Source: Chitinophagaceae bacterium
GTDB lineage: Bacteria > Bacteroidota > Bacteroidia > Chitinophagales > Chitinophagaceae
Direction of reading: 5' to 3'
Length of the DNA: 64,000 nt
NCBI GenBank assembly: GCA_019638595.1
Contig: JAHBTJ010000020.1
Span: forward strand, 62,001-126,000
Both the position numbers and the translations under genes were made by a program. Below the pieces are notes generated by a model. It saw only the letters and a list, made by a program, of their open reading frames with translations, searched no databases and was not told the DNA's origin. Shown here piece by piece: positions 20,155 to 30,600 of the stretch. Each line of letters opens with the position of its first letter. Positions within the stretch are counted from its first letter, which is position 1.

Positions 20155-20200
20155 AAAAAAAGACTGCCTCCAATGGGGGAGGCAGTCTTTTTTAAAGGAG
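20155..20200 (-). terminator. Rho-independent terminator after the SurA-like gene
   Basis: On the minus strand, immediately after the chaperone gene, AAAAAAGACTGCCTCC pairs with GGAGGCAGTCTTTTTT across a short loop. The U-run on the minus strand makes it an efficient terminator for the gene ending at 20212. On the plus strand the stem also ends in a T-run, so it can work in both directions. Confidence 0.85.
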
Positions 20201-20211
20201 AATAAGAATAT

Positions 20212-21585
20212 TTATTTTTGAACCGAAGCCGTATTTTCTCCCAGCCATTTACCGATTTCTTCGCAGCTACGGTATTCATCGTCAACCGAAATATAAAAAG
20301 TAGGCATTTTGGTACGGAACCACTTATCAAGCAATTCCGCTTTCTTTTGTTCCATTACCCTTTGAGCTATCCTGTTATAGTCGTCTTTAATGTTCTCGCG
20401 GTGAGGCTCGGTTTTAGATTGCAGAAACAAAATACGGGCGCCTTTTTTGCCCCTTTCGTCTGTAAAAGGCATTGGCTTTGAGTATTCGCCTACTTTTAAC
20501 TGATCTAAAATACCTATCAGGCTCTTATCCAACTGATCAATTGTAAGATAGGGAGATCCTTGCTGGTTGGTAACAGAGCCCGCTGTGAACTTGCTGTTTT
20601 CATCTTCGCTGTATTTATCTACCGCTTCGCCAAAAGTAAGTGTATTGGCTACCAGTTTCGATCTTACTGTATCAAGCCTGGCTATAGCCTCATTTATTTC
20701 CGTTTCTGTTACCTGCGGTATTTTCAGGATATGCCTTACCACCACGTCGTCGCCGGAGCGGCTTACCAGTTGAATAATGTGATAGCCGAATTTAGATTTT
20801 ACCACACGGGATATCTGCCCTTCTTTTAATGCGAAAGCGGTAGAAGAAAAGGTGCCGTCCACATCTTTATTGCTCCTGTTAAATTCAAACCGTCCACCCA
20901 TATCTTTGGTGCCGGGATCATCGCTGTACAGCTTGGCCAGCTTATCGAACGTTGACAGTCCGCTTTCAACCTGCCTTTTAAATTCAGCCAGTTCATCCTG
21001 CGCATATTTTTCCAGGTCGCGGCTTGCTTTAGCATATGCCACTACCTGCTTAAGCTCCAGTTCGGTTTCATAGAAAAAAAGGCTGTCCTTAGGTATCTTG
21101 TCGTAGTAGGCTTTTACTTCTGTAGGAGTAACCCTTACGTTCTCTATGATGGACTTTTGCATCGCGTCTGCCAGCTTTTGTTCCTTGATAGCAATGCGGT
21201 TGTCTTCCTTGATCTGGTAAATGGTTTTGCCTGCTATCTGCTCCAGTGATTCTTTGCCGCCATAGGCGCTTATAAAATAACGGATGCGCTGCTCCAGCTC
21301 CGCGTCAATTTCATCGTCGCCCACAGGCAGGGAGTCTTTCTGTGCCTGCAGCATCAGCGCTTTGCGTATCATCATTTGCTGCAACAGCATGCAGTTGGCA
21401 TCGGGAGGCATTTCATGCCCCTGCCGTTTTTCATCTTCTATATAGTTGAGAATATCTGAACGGAGAACGATCTTGTCGCCGATAACAGCTACGATTTTGT
21501 CTGCGAGCACCTTGTGCGATTGCCCCTGGGCTAACGCACCGGCTGCCATTACCATCATACATCCGGAAATCAGTAATTGTTTCAT
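20212..21585 (-). CDS. SurA-like periplasmic peptidyl-prolyl isomerase
   Basis: About 457 aa from MKQLLISGCMMVMAAGALAQ, a good signal peptide; ATG codons at 21600 and 21645 are in frame but would bury it. An N-terminal SurA-like helical domain begins DKIVAVIGDKIVLRSDI. Two parvulin-type domains follow (about residues 185-275 with YSDDPGTKDMGGRFEF, and 285-390 with VVVRHILKIPQVTE). The role is outer-membrane protein folding. It sits just downstream of infB. Confidence 0.88.
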   Translation of the reverse strand: MKQLLISGCMMVMAAGALAQGQSHKVLADKIVAVIGDKIVLRSDILNYIEDEKRQGHEMPPDANCMLLQQMMIRKALMLQAQKDSLPVGDDEIDAELEQRIRYFISAYGGKESLEQIAGKTIYQIKEDNRIAIKEQKLADAMQKSIIENVRVTPTEVKAYYDKIPKDSLFFYETELELKQVVAYAKASRDLEKYAQDELAEFKRQVESGLSTFDKLAKLYSDDPGTKDMGGRFEFNRSNKDVDGTFSSTAFALKEGQISRVVKSKFGYHIIQLVSRSGDDVVVRHILKIPQVTETEINEAIARLDTVRSKLVANTLTFGEAVDKYSEDENSKFTAGSVTNQQGSPYLTIDQLDKSLIGILDQLKVGEYSKPMPFTDERGKKGARILFLQSKTEPHRENIKDDYNRIAQRVMEQKKAELLDKWFRTKMPTFYISVDDEYRSCEEIGKWLGENTASVQK

Positions 21586-21663
21586 AAATACATGATTCAT
21601 ACTGCTCAAAAATAGCCGTCCTTTTGTATCGGGACGGGCGTTCACCTGTTATTTAACAAAGGT

Positions 21664-24567
21664 TTACAAGCTTCTTTTTACCTCTTCAATTTCAAAGGCT
21701 TCTACTATATCGCCTGGCTTAAGGTCGTTGTAATTTTTAATCGTAAGCCCGCACTCCATTCCGCTTGTTATTTCTTTTACATCATCTTTGTAACGTTTCA
21801 GCGAGCCCAGCTCGGCGCTTTGCCCTTCACCGGAGGGATATACCACAATGCCTTCCCTGATAAGCCTTACTTTGGAATTACGTTGTATTTTACCATCCAG
21901 CACCTGGCAGCCGGCTACGGTAACCTTATCAAACTTATACACTTCCCTGATCTCTACATTCGCTACTATTTTTTCAGTAATAGTTGGCTCCATCATACCT
22001 TCCATCGCGCTCTTCACTTCTTCAATCGCGTTGTAAATGATAGAGTATGCTTTTATCTGCACGCCTTCCGACTCTGCCAGCTTCGAAGCCTGGGGCGAAG
22101 GGCGAACATTGAAGCCAACGATAATAGCGTCCGACGCTGTTGCCAGCAATACATCGCTTTCGGTAATGGCTCCTACCGCCTTGTGCACAACTGCCACCGC
22201 AATTTCTTCGGTAGAAAGCTTTTGCAGCGAGTCGCTCAATGCTTCTACAGAACCATCCACATCGCCTTTAATAATGAGGTTGAGCTGTTTGAAATTGCCC
22301 AATGCAAGGCGTCGGCCAATTTCGTCGAGCGTAATATGCTTTTTAGCTCGTATGCCCTGTTCCCTTAATATTTGCGCGCGGCGGTTGGCAGTTTCCTTCG
22401 CTTCACTTTCATCGTTGTATACTTTGAATTTCTCGCCCGCCTGCGGAGCGCCGTTCAACCCCAGGATCTGCACGGGAGTTGAAGGTCCGGCTTCGTCCAT
22501 TCGCTGATTGCGTTCATTGAACATGGCTTTTGCGCGCCCGAAAAACTGCCCGCTCACTACAATATCTCCCTGTTTCAGGGTGCCATTCTGCACCAGCATG
22601 GTAGCTACATAGCCGCGTCCCTTATCAAGCGAAGCCTCGATGATAGTACCTACCGCTTCGCGCTGGGAGTTGGCTTTTAGATCGAGCAATTCAGCTTCCA
22701 GCAATATTTTTTCGAGCAGCAGGTCTACGTTCAACCCGCTTTTGGCCGAAATTTCCTGGCTTTGATATTTGCCACCCCAATCTTCTACCAACAGGTTCAT
22801 ACCTGCCAGTTGTTCCTTTATTTTTTCAGGATTGGCTCCTTCCTTATCAATTTTATTAATGGCGAATACCATTGGCAGGTTGGCTGCCTGCGCGTGGCTG
22901 ATAGCCTCGCGGGTTTGAGGCATCACGGCATCGTCTGCCGATATTACAATGATCGCCACATCGGCGGCTTTGGCGCCACGGGCACGCATAGCCGTAAACG
23001 CTTCGTGACCAGGTGTATCGAGGAATGTAAGCTTTTTGCCAGAAGCGGTGGTTACCTGGTAAGCGCCTATGTGCTGGGTAATGCCGCCGGCCTCTCCGGC
23101 TACCACGTTAGCGCTTCTTATATAGTCAAGCAACGATGTTTTACCGTGGTCTACATGCCCCATGATAGTGATCACCGGGGCCCTCGGTTCCTGCTCTTCA
23201 GGTAAATCTTCCAGTTCTTCCTCTTCTTCCTCATCCACATCGTCTACTCCTATAAATTCTACTTCAAATCCAAATTCCGCGGCTACCAGCTCTATTACTT
23301 CCGCGTCAAGGCGCTGGTTGATGGATACCATGATGCCCAAGCTCATACACTTGCCTATCACTTCTGCAAAGTTTACATCCATCAGGTTGGCAAGCTCACT
23401 TACTGTAACAAACTCGGTTACCTGCAGCTTGTTATCCTGTGCAGCGTCTCCCGCCATATTTTCGGCTAATTCTTCCCTCCGTGCACGGCGCAGCTTAGAC
23501 TTGGCGCTCTTGCCGGCGCCTCTCGATCCCCCTGCCAGTTTTGCCTGGGTTTCCCTGATCTTATCCTGTATTTCTTTGGCATCAATTTCCTTAGCCTCGC
23601 GGTGGATATTACTATCTCTGCGTCCTCCCTGTTGCCGGTTGCCCTGCCCGAAGCGGTTGCCGCCGGCATTATTTCCACCCTGCTGCCTGTTACGGTCGCC
23701 CTGCTTTTGAATAGTGGTACGTGGGCCGCCTTCCTTGCGCTGATGATCTTCTGACCCATGCCGCGGCCCCTGCTGATCCCTTTTTTCAATAGGGATGCGT
23801 TTTCTCTTTCTTTTTTCTTCCTGCGGTTTGGCAGAAGGACGGGTTTCACCGTCAACAGGAAGTGTTATTTTGCCCACGATCCTGGGGCCTTCCAGCTTTT
23901 CGGCCCGTATATTTTCTACAACCTTGTTGTCTTCTTCAACTGGTGGAGCATCTTCCACGGCTTCCACATCTTCTACCGGTGCCTTTTCTTCTTCCCCCGT
24001 TATTGACGGGACGATAACTTCCGGCTGCTTTATTTCCTCTTTTACAGGCGCTTTTTCTTCCGGTTCTTCCTTCTTTTTGCTTCCTTTTTTGGGTCTTGTA
24101 GAAGAGTCAATAGCGCTGAGATCTATCTTGTCCAGCACTTTGGGACCTTCTATTTCCGGCGCTTCAATTTTAGTTATTTCCGGCTGGGGCTCCTTGTTTG
24201 TTTTGGGTGTTGGCGGAACTTCGGGCTCAACGGCTGGCGGAGCTACCGGCGGTTCCACGGTTACCTGGGGCGGTTCCGCCTTTTTCTTCGTTTCTTTTTT
24301 AAAGAGAATTTCTTCCTCATCCTTTTTCTTCCGGGCTTCCAGTACATTCCCCTTGGGGATTTCTATCTGGTCACTTTTTGCCTTGGCAGCTTTGTCAGAC
24401 GAGAATTCCTGTTGCAGGGAATAATACATGTCTTCTGTAAGCTTGCTGGTAGGCTTTAGTTCGTCCTTGGAAAAACCTTTCCCGATCAGGAAGTCAATTA
24501 ATGTTTCCTGCCCAATGTTGAACTCTTTTGCCGCTGCGAGTAAGCGTGGTAATTTAATTTCCGCCAT
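21664..24567 (-). CDS. infB: Translation initiation factor IF-2
   Basis: A 967-aa protein. A long charged Pro/Glu/Lys-rich N-terminal region (about residues 70-370) follows an IF2_N domain. The GTPase starts near residue 468 with [14 protein letters not shown] (G1), followed by DTPGHEAFT (G3) and NKIDKEG (G4). The C-terminal fMet-tRNA-binding domains follow. IF-2 brings initiator tRNA to the 30S subunit. The gene is third in rimP-nusA-infB, a classic conserved order. Length is at the large end for the family because of the N-terminal extension. Confidence 0.98.
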   Translation of the reverse strand: MAEIKLPRLLAAAKEFNIGQETLIDFLIGKGFSKDELKPTSKLTEDMYYSLQQEFSSDKAAKAKSDQIEIPKGNVLEARKKKDEEEILFKKETKKKAEPPQVTVEPPVAPPAVEPEVPPTPKTNKEPQPEITKIEAPEIEGPKVLDKIDLSAIDSSTRPKKGSKKKEEPEEKAPVKEEIKQPEVIVPSITGEEEKAPVEDVEAVEDAPPVEEDNKVVENIRAEKLEGPRIVGKITLPVDGETRPSAKPQEEKRKRKRIPIEKRDQQGPRHGSEDHQRKEGGPRTTIQKQGDRNRQQGGNNAGGNRFGQGNRQQGGRRDSNIHREAKEIDAKEIQDKIRETQAKLAGGSRGAGKSAKSKLRRARREELAENMAGDAAQDNKLQVTEFVTVSELANLMDVNFAEVIGKCMSLGIMVSINQRLDAEVIELVAAEFGFEVEFIGVDDVDEEEEEELEDLPEEQEPRAPVITIMGHVDHGKTSLLDYIRSANVVAGEAGGITQHIGAYQVTTASGKKLTFLDTPGHEAFTAMRARGAKAADVAIIVISADDAVMPQTREAISHAQAANLPMVFAINKIDKEGANPEKIKEQLAGMNLLVEDWGGKYQSQEISAKSGLNVDLLLEKILLEAELLDLKANSQREAVGTIIEASLDKGRGYVATMLVQNGTLKQGDIVVSGQFFGRAKAMFNERNQRMDEAGPSTPVQILGLNGAPQAGEKFKVYNDESEAKETANRRAQILREQGIRAKKHITLDEIGRRLALGNFKQLNLIIKGDVDGSVEALSDSLQKLSTEEIAVAVVHKAVGAITESDVLLATASDAIIVGFNVRPSPQASKLAESEGVQIKAYSIIYNAIEEVKSAMEGMMEPTITEKIVANVEIREVYKFDKVTVAGCQVLDGKIQRNSKVRLIREGIVVYPSGEGQSAELGSLKRYKDDVKEITSGMECGLTIKNYNDLKPGDIVEAFEIEEVKRSL

Positions 24568-24661
24568 ATTTTTTTGCTCCCTGCCTGTCGCTTGATAAGC
24601 GGGGAATAGTTTATTTTCTGTTCTTATGTATTACCTGCTTCCACGGGGAAGGGGGGTAATG

Positions 24662-25909
24662 TTATCCTTTTTCAAATTCTTCTTCCAGCACTTTCCTTAC
24701 CTCGTCAATGGTTTCTTTTTCAAGGTCGGTTCTTCTTTCCAGTTCTTCGGTGGTAAGGTCAAGCACACTGCGTGCTGTATCGCAACCAATGCGTTTCAGC
24801 TCATCTATCACCCATGTATCAATTTCATCTGCAAATTCATCCAGGTCAATGTCAAATTCTTCGGTTTGTCCTTCATCATCACGGAATACATCTATTTCAT
24901 ACCCTGCCAGCTCGCAGGCCAATTTAATGTTTACGCCCCTGCGCCCGATAGCAAGCGATACATGGTCGGGCTTCAGATATACATTAGCATGTTTTCTTTC
25001 GGCGTCAATTTCCGTAAAGCTCACTTTTGCCGGGGTTAACGCACGCTGTATCAACAGTTGAATGTTGTTGGTCCAGTTAATTACGTCTATATTTTCATTT
25101 TTCAGTTCGCGCACTATACCGTGTATGCGGCTGCCTTTCATACCTACGCAGGCGCCAACAGGGTCAATCCTGTCATCGTACGATTCTACGGCTACCTTCG
25201 CTCTTTCGCCCGGCTCGCGAACGATTTTGCGTATTACGATCAGCCCGTCAAAAATTTCGGGCACTTCAATTTCCAGCAGCTTGGCCAAAAATGACGGATG
25301 CGTGCGCGACAGGATGATAACAGGAGAATTATTTTTCAGCTCTACCTTTTTAACTACCGCTTTAACATTTTCGCCTTTTTTAAAATAGTCGGACGGTATT
25401 TGTTCCGACTTGGGGATGATCAGCTCGTTTCCGTCTTCATCCAGCAGCAGCACTTCTTTTTTCCAAACCTGGTATACTTCGGCGCTGATGATCTCACCTA
25501 CGCGGTCGGCATATTTTTTCACCAGGCTGTTCTTTTTAAGATCGCTGATGCGGCTTGCCAGGGTTTGCTTGGCGGCAAGGATCGCCCGGCGTCCAAAGTC
25601 AAGAATATCTACTTCCTGGAACAGTTCTTCACCCACTTCAAAATCCGGTTCAATTTTTACGGCATCGCTGTAAGCTATTTCCGCTACCGGGTTTTCTACC
25701 TGTCCGTCTTCTACAATTGTGCGGCGGTGAATAATCTCAAGGTCTCCTTTTTCCGTATTCACGATCACATCAAAATTCTCATCAGAGCCATATTTCTTAC
25801 GGAGTAATGTTTTAAAAACATCTTCCAGCACTTTCATTAATGTAGGACGATCAATATTTTCAGCGTCCTTGAAATCCTGAAAGGATTCAATAAGATTAAT
25901 ACTTGCCAT
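24662..25909 (-). CDS. nusA: Transcription termination/antitermination factor NusA
   Basis: A 415-aa protein with the NusA N-terminal RNA polymerase-binding domain, an S1 domain (about residues 135-200), and paired KH domains with VGACVGMKGSRIHGIVREL and VSLAIGRRGVNIKLACEL. It ends with a Glu-rich tail and lacks long C-terminal acidic repeats, as is usual in this phylum. It controls pausing and termination. It lies between rimP and infB on the same strand. Confidence 0.97.
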   Translation of the reverse strand: MASINLIESFQDFKDAENIDRPTLMKVLEDVFKTLLRKKYGSDENFDVIVNTEKGDLEIIHRRTIVEDGQVENPVAEIAYSDAVKIEPDFEVGEELFQEVDILDFGRRAILAAKQTLASRISDLKKNSLVKKYADRVGEIISAEVYQVWKKEVLLLDEDGNELIIPKSEQIPSDYFKKGENVKAVVKKVELKNNSPVIILSRTHPSFLAKLLEIEVPEIFDGLIVIRKIVREPGERAKVAVESYDDRIDPVGACVGMKGSRIHGIVRELKNENIDVINWTNNIQLLIQRALTPAKVSFTEIDAERKHANVYLKPDHVSLAIGRRGVNIKLACELAGYEIDVFRDDEGQTEEFDIDLDEFADEIDTWVIDELKRIGCDTARSVLDLTTEELERRTDLEKETIDEVRKVLEEEFEKG

Positions 25910-25964
25910 AGTACAGCATTTTTATCCTTTGGAGAATGCGGCAAAACCGCATCCGGAGGGATCG

Positions 25965-26435
25965 TTAAAATTGAATTTGAATTTTTGTTGTTTTAATGTT
26001 ATCAAAAAAGATATTATGTTGAATGATTTCCTTTTTCTTGTTCCTGCCTTTTGTTTCTTCCACCACTATTTCGTTTTCGCCAACAGCAACCAGCTTTCCT
26101 TCCGTTTTGGTTCCGTCCATTAACAGCACTTCTACGTTCCTGCCTGTATTTTTTTTATACTGGCGCTTAAGCTTAAGGGGCTCATCCAGCCCGGGCGACG
26201 ATACTTCCAGGGAAAAATCGCCGTTCGGAAAAATCGCTTCGGCTTCTATTTGCTTATACAGGGCCCGGTTGTAGGTAACACATTTGGCAATGGATATTCC
26301 ACTATCGGCATCCAGGAAAACCTTCACATTATTGGTAGGTTTTATTTTAACTTCTACCAGAAAAATATCCGGGCTATCTTCCAGTAATACCCCTATCATT
26401 TGTTCAATTACCTGCGTTGTTGCATCGCTGCTCAT
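25965..26435 (-). CDS. rimP: Ribosome maturation factor RimP
   Basis: A 156-aa protein with LEVSSPGLDEPLKLKRQYKK, the best conserved RimP segment, followed by an SH3-like C-terminal domain. It helps assemble the 30S subunit. It is the first gene of the rimP-nusA-infB cluster, 55 bases before nusA. Confidence 0.95.
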   Translation of the reverse strand: MSSDATTQVIEQMIGVLLEDSPDIFLVEVKIKPTNNVKVFLDADSGISIAKCVTYNRALYKQIEAEAIFPNGDFSLEVSSPGLDEPLKLKRQYKKNTGRNVEVLLMDGTKTEGKLVAVGENEIVVEETKGRNKKKEIIQHNIFFDNIKTTKIQIQF

Positions 26436-26606
26436 AATCTGGATAAATGAAGAAGGGAACGGATCCGTTCCCTTCTTTTGTTCTTTTCCTGCGGCAAAGT
26501 TAGGATATTCAAACGAAGCGCAAAATTTTTTTGTTGTTTAATATGGTTAATACCTGTTGTGTTGCATACCTGTTGCCGGCGCCTTACCTGCCGGGCAAGA
26601 GCAGGG

Positions 26607-27659
26607 TCATTTTTTATAGTAATCGCGGTACCATTCAATAAAGTTTTTAATGCCGGCCGGCACCTTTGTTTGAGGCTGATAGTGAAGATCGGTCACGAGA
26701 TCCTGCACGTCGGCACAGGTAGCGGCTACATCACCCGGCTGCATAGGCAACAGCTCTTTTTCCGCTTTTTTGCCAAGATGTTCTTCAATAGCTTCTATAA
26801 ACTCCATCAGGCGCACGGGGTTATTGTTGCCGATATTGTATATTTTGTATGGAGCCGTTGAGGTAGAAGGATCGGGATGGGCGGCATCCCATTGCGTTTT
26901 GCCTGCCGGTGGATTGTCAATCACTCTTACTACTCCCTCTACTATATCATCCACGTAGGTAAAATCTCTAACCATATCGCCGTTGTTGAAAACCTGGATA
27001 GGCTTATTTTCCAGGATGGCTTTAGTGAAGAGAAAGAGCGCCATATCCGGCCGGCCCCACGGGCCGTATACGGTAAAAAACCTTAATCCCGTAGTGGGTA
27101 TTTTAAACAGGTGGCTGTATGTATGCGCCATCAATTCGTTGCTTTTTTTACTGGCAGCGTACAGCGATATGGGATGATCTACATTGTCTGAAGTAGAAAA
27201 TGGCGATTTGCCGTTTAAGCCGTATACGCTTGAGCTGCTGGCATAAGCCAGGTGTTTGATATTATGGTGCCTGCAACACTCCAACAGGTTTAAAAATCCT
27301 ACTATGTTGCTGTTAACATACGCATCAGGGTTTGTGAGGCTGTATCTTACCCCTGCCTGTGCGGCCAGGTTACATACCTTGTCAAATTGTTGTTCGGAAA
27401 ACAATTTTTCAAGATTTGCCTTATCCTCCAATTGCAATTGAATGAAGTGATAATTGCTATATTTACTACTGGTTACCAGCTTGTTGTAAGAGATCAGCTC
27501 CTTTTTTATGCCGGCAGTTTCCAGGCGACTGTACTTTAAGCTAACATCGTAATATTCGTTCATGCTATCCAGTCCTACTACGGTATCTCCTCTTTTTATC
27601 AGGTAATTTGCCAGGTGGAAACCAATAAATCCTGCTGTGCCGGTTATTAAGATTTTCAT
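26607..27659 (-). CDS. NAD-dependent epimerase, UDP-glucuronate 4-epimerase-like
   Basis: A 350-aa short-chain dehydrogenase/epimerase. The Rossmann loop is [11 protein letters not shown] at residues 7-17. The catalytic Ser/Tyr/Lys set is in YASSSSVYG and [49 protein letters not shown] and [12 protein letters not shown] are typical of UDP-glucuronate 4-epimerase, which makes UDP-galacturonate for surface polysaccharides. The exact sugar is inferred from recall. It is monocistronic. Confidence 0.88.
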   Translation of the reverse strand: MKILITGTAGFIGFHLANYLIKRGDTVVGLDSMNEYYDVSLKYSRLETAGIKKELISYNKLVTSSKYSNYHFIQLQLEDKANLEKLFSEQQFDKVCNLAAQAGVRYSLTNPDAYVNSNIVGFLNLLECCRHHNIKHLAYASSSSVYGLNGKSPFSTSDNVDHPISLYAASKKSNELMAHTYSHLFKIPTTGLRFFTVYGPWGRPDMALFLFTKAILENKPIQVFNNGDMVRDFTYVDDIVEGVVRVIDNPPAGKTQWDAAHPDPSTSTAPYKIYNIGNNNPVRLMEFIEAIEEHLGKKAEKELLPMQPGDVAATCADVQDLVTDLHYQPQTKVPAGIKNFIEWYRDYYKK

Positions 27660-27938
27660 ATATCCTTTTTATTCGGGTGCAAAGTAAATAAGAATAAGTC
27701 TATAAACCGAGCGGGATACAAAAAAGTATCATATGTAGGAGAATTTCTGATATGGCTGTCAGCTATGGGCAGTGGGCTATGAGCGATCGGCTGAGAGCTT
27801 TCAGCCACAGCTATAAGCTGTCAAAAACACACACCATAAACTACAGACCCCCAACCTGAAACTTGTAACCGGATAAACTCCACGATAATAAAAAAATAGG
27901 TATATTGCTACCAAACTCCTGTAATAAAACAATACCAT
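27660..27938. repeat. Intergenic stretch with dispersed imperfect repeats
   Basis: No gene is seen. The bases about 27745-27880 contain GGGCTATGAGC, GCTGAGAGCTTTCAGC (palindromic) and CCTGAAACTTGTAACC. Related text recurs at about 31645-31800 and about 36900-36990 (CAACCTGTAACCTGC, ACTTGCAACC). These look like a family of degenerate intergenic repeats, possibly transcribed through. Confidence 0.4.
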
Positions 27939-28508
27939 TTGCGCCGGGTTTCATGCATATTGCTCATTCTTGTTTTTCTTTTTAACCTTTTTGGGTACAA
28001 AATTTTATTGCATTACTGGCAGCAGCAGGGAACGGTTGCATTGCAGGCAAAGCTCGACCGGCAGCAGTATAACCCTGAAAACCTGCTGGAAATTAAAATC
28101 CCGTTGAACCTTCCTTATCATAGCAACTGGACGGCATTTGAACGTTTTGACGGAGAAGTTACTGTGAACGGCACGCACTACAGGTATGTAATGCGTAAAA
28201 TCTACAACGATTCCCTGGTATTGCTTTGCATTCCTAACGAAATAAAAAATAAAGTACAGGCAGTACAGGATCAATTCGCAGGTTTAGTAACCGACTTACA
28301 AAAAAGTCCGGAACAACAGAAATCAAAAGAAACCGCCTCTTTTTCTCCTTTCAAGTTTTCGGGAGATTATATATTTCAGCAAACCAGCTACTGGAGCTCA
28401 GCCGTTACGGCGCTTCAACCCATATACGGAGGAGACCTGGTAACTCCTGTTATCAGCTTCGCTCTTAGCTGTCCCTGGCATCCGCCGGATCGCGCGGCTA
28501 ACTGTTAA
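27939..28508 (+). CDS. Conserved hypothetical membrane-anchored protein
   Basis: A 189-aa protein with an N-terminal hydrophobic segment (SCILLILVFLFNLFGYKIL, about residues 5-23) followed by an extracytoplasmic domain. The start is TTG; no in-frame ATG lies before the hydrophobic segment. LLEIKIPLNLPYHSNWTAFERFDGEVTVNG and YVMRKIYNDSLVLLCIPNE resemble a small Bacteroidota family often found before TonB-dependent receptor genes. The function is unknown, and no receptor gene follows here. Confidence 0.65.
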   Translation: MRRVSCILLILVFLFNLFGYKILLHYWQQQGTVALQAKLDRQQYNPENLLEIKIPLNLPYHSNWTAFERFDGEVTVNGTHYRYVMRKIYNDSLVLLCIPNEIKNKVQAVQDQFAGLVTDLQKSPEQQKSKETASFSPFKFSGDYIFQQTSYWSSAVTALQPIYGGDLVTPVISFALSCPWHPPDRAANC

Positions 28509-28869
28509 ATGCGTTAGATGATTGCAATTATCTTATTACGTTATTATGCGCCTGCATGTATCGCGCACATTCTCCAACAGGAGTGTGTACAAGAGTGTGC
28601 ATAGGCGCATAGCGTATAACAACCGCGTAATTGCCGTCAATACGCTTCTATAGCAAATATTTTCCCGGTATTCAAACAAAAACAATGCATACAGCAGTTG
28701 CCTGCAGGCACTACTGTAAACAATATAGTACAACAACGTTTTAGTTTTTGGAGTTTAAGTATAAATCAGACACCGTGATTCCTCACGGTGTATTTTTTAC
28801 TTTAAATTTTGTTTAAACAGCTTTACCCATTCTTCCTGGTTTGGGGATGATGCTGATTGAGTCATTGCT
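28509..28869. other. Gene-free stretch with inverted repeat and terminator
   Basis: No convincing gene is present. ATGCGCCT (28546-28553) and AGGCGCAT (28603-28610) form an inverted repeat. At 28770-28789 ACACCGTGA and TCACGGTGT form a tight stem followed by ATTTTTT, a good plus-strand terminator, likely for the hypothetical gene ending at 28508 or for a short transcript. Confidence 0.55.
28770..28797 (+). terminator. Rho-independent terminator
   Basis: ACACCGTGA TTCC TCACGGTGT is a perfect nine-base-pair stem with a four-base loop, then ATTTTTT on the plus strand. Confidence 0.85.
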
Positions 28870-28990
28870 TAAAAGAGCCGTATTCTTTTTGCAGTTGCAG
28901 GATGGTTTTCGCGTTTTCGATAGCCGCGTTTATTTTAAGCCTGTTGCGGCAGGAATACCATTTACACAGGAGCAGTAACTCAGGATTGTT
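28865..28990 (-). pseudogene. Remnant of a DNA-3-methyladenine glycosylase I gene
   Basis: On the minus strand the frame reading down from 28990 encodes NRLKINAAIENAKTILQLQKEYGSFKQ and then a stop at 28865-28867. This matches, from memory, the 'RNRLKINAAIxNAxxFLxxQxEFGSF' segment of TagA-type glycosylases. The catalytic N-terminal part is missing and the downstream C-terminal part is cut by the stop. It follows directly after the Dabb gene. I read it as a decayed fragment. Confidence 0.5.
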
Positions 28991-29306
28991 ATACGTTCAC
29001 AGAGTCGTATACCACCACTTTTTTCCAGAGTTGCTTACATTCCTCCACGAATGTAAGATGGATGGGATCGGTTTGATAGCTGTCCTGGTCGGCTTTGTTA
29101 TTGAACAGCGCCAGCCAGGAAATGCTGTAGGAGCGGTCAATTACATCGCGGTTGGTATCTGCGGGTTTACCAATATAAAATGTTTGAATTGTTTTAACCG
29201 CCGATAGCTTTTTAAGTCCTGCTACCAGCCTGTCAAAATCTTCTTTGCTATCGGGATTATTCAGCCAAAAGTAAACGTGATGAATGAACGGGTTATTTTC
29301 TGCCAT
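28989..29306 (-). CDS. Dabb-family (stress-response A/B barrel) protein
   Basis: A 105-aa protein, the normal size for a Dabb dimeric ferredoxin-like barrel. It begins MAENNPFIHHVYFWLNNPDS, has DVIDRSYSISWLALFNNKAD in the middle and ends HLTFVEECKQLWKKVVVYDS. The HHVxFWL opening and the H..F...C..LW end are typical. The function in bacteria is mostly unknown. It is followed by the glycosylase remnant. Confidence 0.85.
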   Translation of the reverse strand: MAENNPFIHHVYFWLNNPDSKEDFDRLVAGLKKLSAVKTIQTFYIGKPADTNRDVIDRSYSISWLALFNNKADQDSYQTDPIHLTFVEECKQLWKKVVVYDSVNV

Positions 29307-29412
29307 AGCCTGTGTATTTATAATTACCGGTAAATGAGGAGATGGTTGTTAAGTGATTTGGTTTGCAAACTTACGAAGTGAAAGTATATGCATGAAAGCT
29401 GACTTATGAATA

Positions 29413-30582
29413 TTATTGTATTTTTTTTAACCAGTCCATAATGCCCAGGTATATTTTTTGTGCAACAGCCGTATGGAACTTAGGATCCAGTATCCGCTTT
29501 TCGTCCTGCAGGTTGCTTAAGAACGCTACTTCAACAAGGCAGTTAGGGTAATCGGTAGGGCCGTTCAGCGCAAAATTAAAATTACCCACATTCCCTATTT
29601 CAACAAGCTGCAGCTCCAGCATACGGTTAAGTATAGATTGCGATAGCGGTCTGAAGCCGATATACCGGTAATAAGTGCTCGTACCTTTGATAAGCATATT
29701 GCCCGAAGAGTTCAGGTGAATGCTCACCAGCAGATCGGGGTTGGCGGCTCTCAGCATTTCCACTCTTTCTACCATGCTCAGGCTGGTATCCTTTTCCCTG
29801 GTCATATATGTTTTGATCTTATTTTTTTTCAAAAGCCTGTTCAGCTCTTTTGCAATGCGGAGCGTATAATCTTTTTCCAGGATTTTACTGCTCACTCCGG
29901 AGGCTCCAAGGTTATCGCCGCCATGCCCCGCGTCTATTGCTACGGTCAATCGTTTTATGTTCAGTACGGGTGGCTGCCGTTTAACGCGTATTACCAGCTT
30001 TTGCCCGGCACTATCATACTGAATAAAGTGCCCCCAGTGCTGCCTGTGCTTCAGCTCTATATATATCCGCATTACATCATCCTCCGTTTGTTCGTACCAG
30101 GTATTCCTGATTTCTTTTGCCGTGGCAAATTGTGATATCCAGTTGGTATTGGAAGTGGCGCCATATAAATCAATCACAATCCTGGAAGGGTTTATTTCAT
30201 GCAGGCTCCGGTAGGGGAGGCGTTCCTCCATATTAATGGTTACATAGTCGAAGGTTTCATCGCCGTATACGCGAAAGCTGGAAGTGAGATAATACGGGCG
30301 GGGAATCTTTTCGGGACTTAACCTGGTATTTTCCTTTGCTATAAATGCTTTGTGACTTTTTGATAGCTGAACAATATAATCCCCGTCTGCCGAATCTACT
30401 ACCCGCATGATCACTCCCGAGTCGAGGTAGGTCATTTTAGCGCCGCCCAGCCTGTCATCGCCGGGGCCATATTCAAGAAACGGCAGCTTACCTGTGGTTT
30501 GTATCATCATGGTACTTTTTGCCGTATCCTGCGCCTGTATAATAAAGGGGATAAAGCAGCCTAGTAAAAGCAGTTTTTTCAT
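29413..30582 (-). CDS. N-acetylmuramoyl-L-alanine amidase
   Basis: About 389 aa from MKKLLLLGCFIPFIIQAQ, a clear signal peptide. An N-terminal AMIN-like/SH3-like region is followed by the Amidase_3 zinc domain: VAIDAGHGGDNLGASG (first His), ILEKDYTLRIAKELN (Glu), LVSIHLNSSGN (second His) and LVEVAFLSNLQDE (catalytic Glu). It cleaves the lactyl-amide bond of peptidoglycan stems during growth or division. It lies near the L,D-transpeptidase gene, but with a terminator between them, so it is likely transcribed alone. Confidence 0.93.
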   Translation of the reverse strand: MKKLLLLGCFIPFIIQAQDTAKSTMMIQTTGKLPFLEYGPGDDRLGGAKMTYLDSGVIMRVVDSADGDYIVQLSKSHKAFIAKENTRLSPEKIPRPYYLTSSFRVYGDETFDYVTINMEERLPYRSLHEINPSRIVIDLYGATSNTNWISQFATAKEIRNTWYEQTEDDVMRIYIELKHRQHWGHFIQYDSAGQKLVIRVKRQPPVLNIKRLTVAIDAGHGGDNLGASGVSSKILEKDYTLRIAKELNRLLKKNKIKTYMTREKDTSLSMVERVEMLRAANPDLLVSIHLNSSGNMLIKGTSTYYRYIGFRPLSQSILNRMLELQLVEIGNVGNFNFALNGPTDYPNCLVEVAFLSNLQDEKRILDPKFHTAVAQKIYLGIMDWLKKIQ

Positions 30583-30600
30583 CCGCTGAAGATAAACCAA

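Noticed and set aside
23162-24424. Long plus-strand Ser-rich frames opposite infB
   Set aside because: They reflect the repetitive charged N-terminal region of IF-2 read backwards.
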